Below the pieces are notes generated by a model that saw nothing but the letters and a program-made list of their open reading frames with translations, searched no databases and was not told the DNA's origin. This document shows, piece after piece, positions 63,754 to 64,000 of a stretch of DNA of 64,000 bases. The translations under genes were made by a program, and so were the position numbers. The stretch is from Fulvimarina endophytica (lineage in GTDB: Bacteria > Pseudomonadota > Alphaproteobacteria > Rhizobiales > Rhizobiaceae). The stretch covers positions 124,001 to 188,000 of the forward strand of contig NZ_QURL01000004.1 in NCBI RefSeq assembly GCF_003403015.1, given 5' to 3'. How positions within the stretch are numbered: position 1 is the first letter of the stretch; each line of letters opens with the position of its first letter.

Positions 63754-64000
63754 ATGGATTTCAGCGGACAATCGGTGATCGTCACCGGCGCCGGCAAGGG
63801 CATCGGCCGTGCGACGGCGCGGCTTCTGGCAGAGCGCGGCGCCGAGGTGGTGGCGATCAGCCGGACGCAGTCCGATCTCGATGCGCTGGTTGCCGAGATG
63901 GGCGGCGGACGGGCGATCGTCGCCGATCTGTCGGACGGCAAAGCTGCCCGCGAGGCGATGGCCGAGGCCGGACCCTCAGACTTCCTCGTCAACTGCGCGG
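63754..64000 (+). CDS. SDR oxidoreductase, L-xylulose reductase-like (cut by window end)
   Basis: The first 82 codons of a short-chain dehydrogenase: MDFSGQSVIVTGAGKGIGRA with the GxxxGxG cofactor loop, then AISRTQSDLDAL and LVNCA (NxAG start). The VTGAGKGIGR and SRTQ context is like DCXR/L-xylulose reductases, where the Arg at SRTQ favours NADP. GAAGGAAA precedes the ATG. Its place after the pentulose kinase gene suggests conversion between L-xylulose and xylitol or a similar pair. The active site lies beyond the window. Confidence 0.85.
   Translation, partial: MDFSGQSVIVTGAGKGIGRATARLLAERGAEVVAISRTQSDLDALVAEMGGGRAIVADLSDGKAAREAMAEAGPSDFLVNCA

Overview
This window looks like chromosome of an alphaproteobacterium of the order Hyphomicrobiales (Rhizobiales). 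The evidence is its high GC content, the rplU-rpmA-acetyltransferase-obgE order, a very large soluble PdhS-type cell-cycle kinase, an HWE-type kinase overlapping its receiver, a near-ideal Irr/ICE iron box and many RbsABC-type sugar importers. Family-level placement is not possible by eye. No prophage, insertion sequence, CRISPR array or rRNA was seen. One tRNA (Gln-UUG) is present.

Layout. 1-3.1 kb: translation and ribosome-assembly block on the minus strand (rplU, rpmA, GNAT, a secreted DUF3833-like protein, obgE). 3.4-5.7 kb: two TadE-like pseudopilins and a beta-lactamase-fold hydrolase. 5.7-8.9 kb: Fe(III)-type ABC importer (binding protein and fused permease, no ATPase) with an upstream Irr box. 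9.0-15.3 kb: PdhS-like kinase, phasin, tRNA-Gln and a diguanylate cyclase. 15.4-18.1 kb: NCS2 purine permease and a gene-poor, compositionally weaker stretch. 18.3-33.7 kb: a large sugar locus. 33.9-37.0 kb: phenolic acid decarboxylase, exported esterase and a divergent LysR. 37.1-42 kb: MarR, DUF3861, ABM monooxygenase, an FtsI-like PBP, cytochrome b561 and a methyltransferase. 42.2-46.3 kb: PotABCD-like importer. 46.4-49.9 kb: hglS, then a CutF-like Cys protein and a PepSY membrane protein. 50-53.7 kb: ynjBCD importer. 53.8-55.7 kb: HWE kinase and receiver. 56-64 kb: polyol/pentulose operon, cut by the window end.

The 18.3-33.7 kb locus fits non-phosphorylating catabolism of L-fucose. A mutarotase, an L-fucose dehydrogenase-type aldo/keto reductase, an SMP-30 lactonase, a UxaA-family dehydratase, a 2-keto-3-deoxy-L-fuconate dehydrogenase and a diketo-deoxy-fuconate hydrolase can be read as consecutive steps to pyruvate and lactate. 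An L-galactonate dehydrogenase-like enzyme, a tagaturonate reductase-like enzyme and the same UxaA protein could form a second branch for L-galactose. An RbsABC-type importer and two GntR/FCD regulators serve the locus, and two candidate operator motifs recur at its promoters. A class I aldolase gene within it is decayed and has lost its lysine-bearing segment. The 56-64 kb operon (AraC, RbsABC importer, xylitol-type dehydrogenase, pentulose kinase, L-xylulose-reductase-like SDR) points to pentitol use.

Four of the five binding-protein genes are followed by a strong GC-rich hairpin before the next transporter gene, and the fifth (ynjB) by a weaker one. This probably sets binding-protein excess. 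The best leads for something less described are the dual fucose/galactose locus with its non-orthologous dehydratase, and the CutF-like gene plus Cys/Pro mini-ORF ahead of a His/Met-rich PepSY protein.
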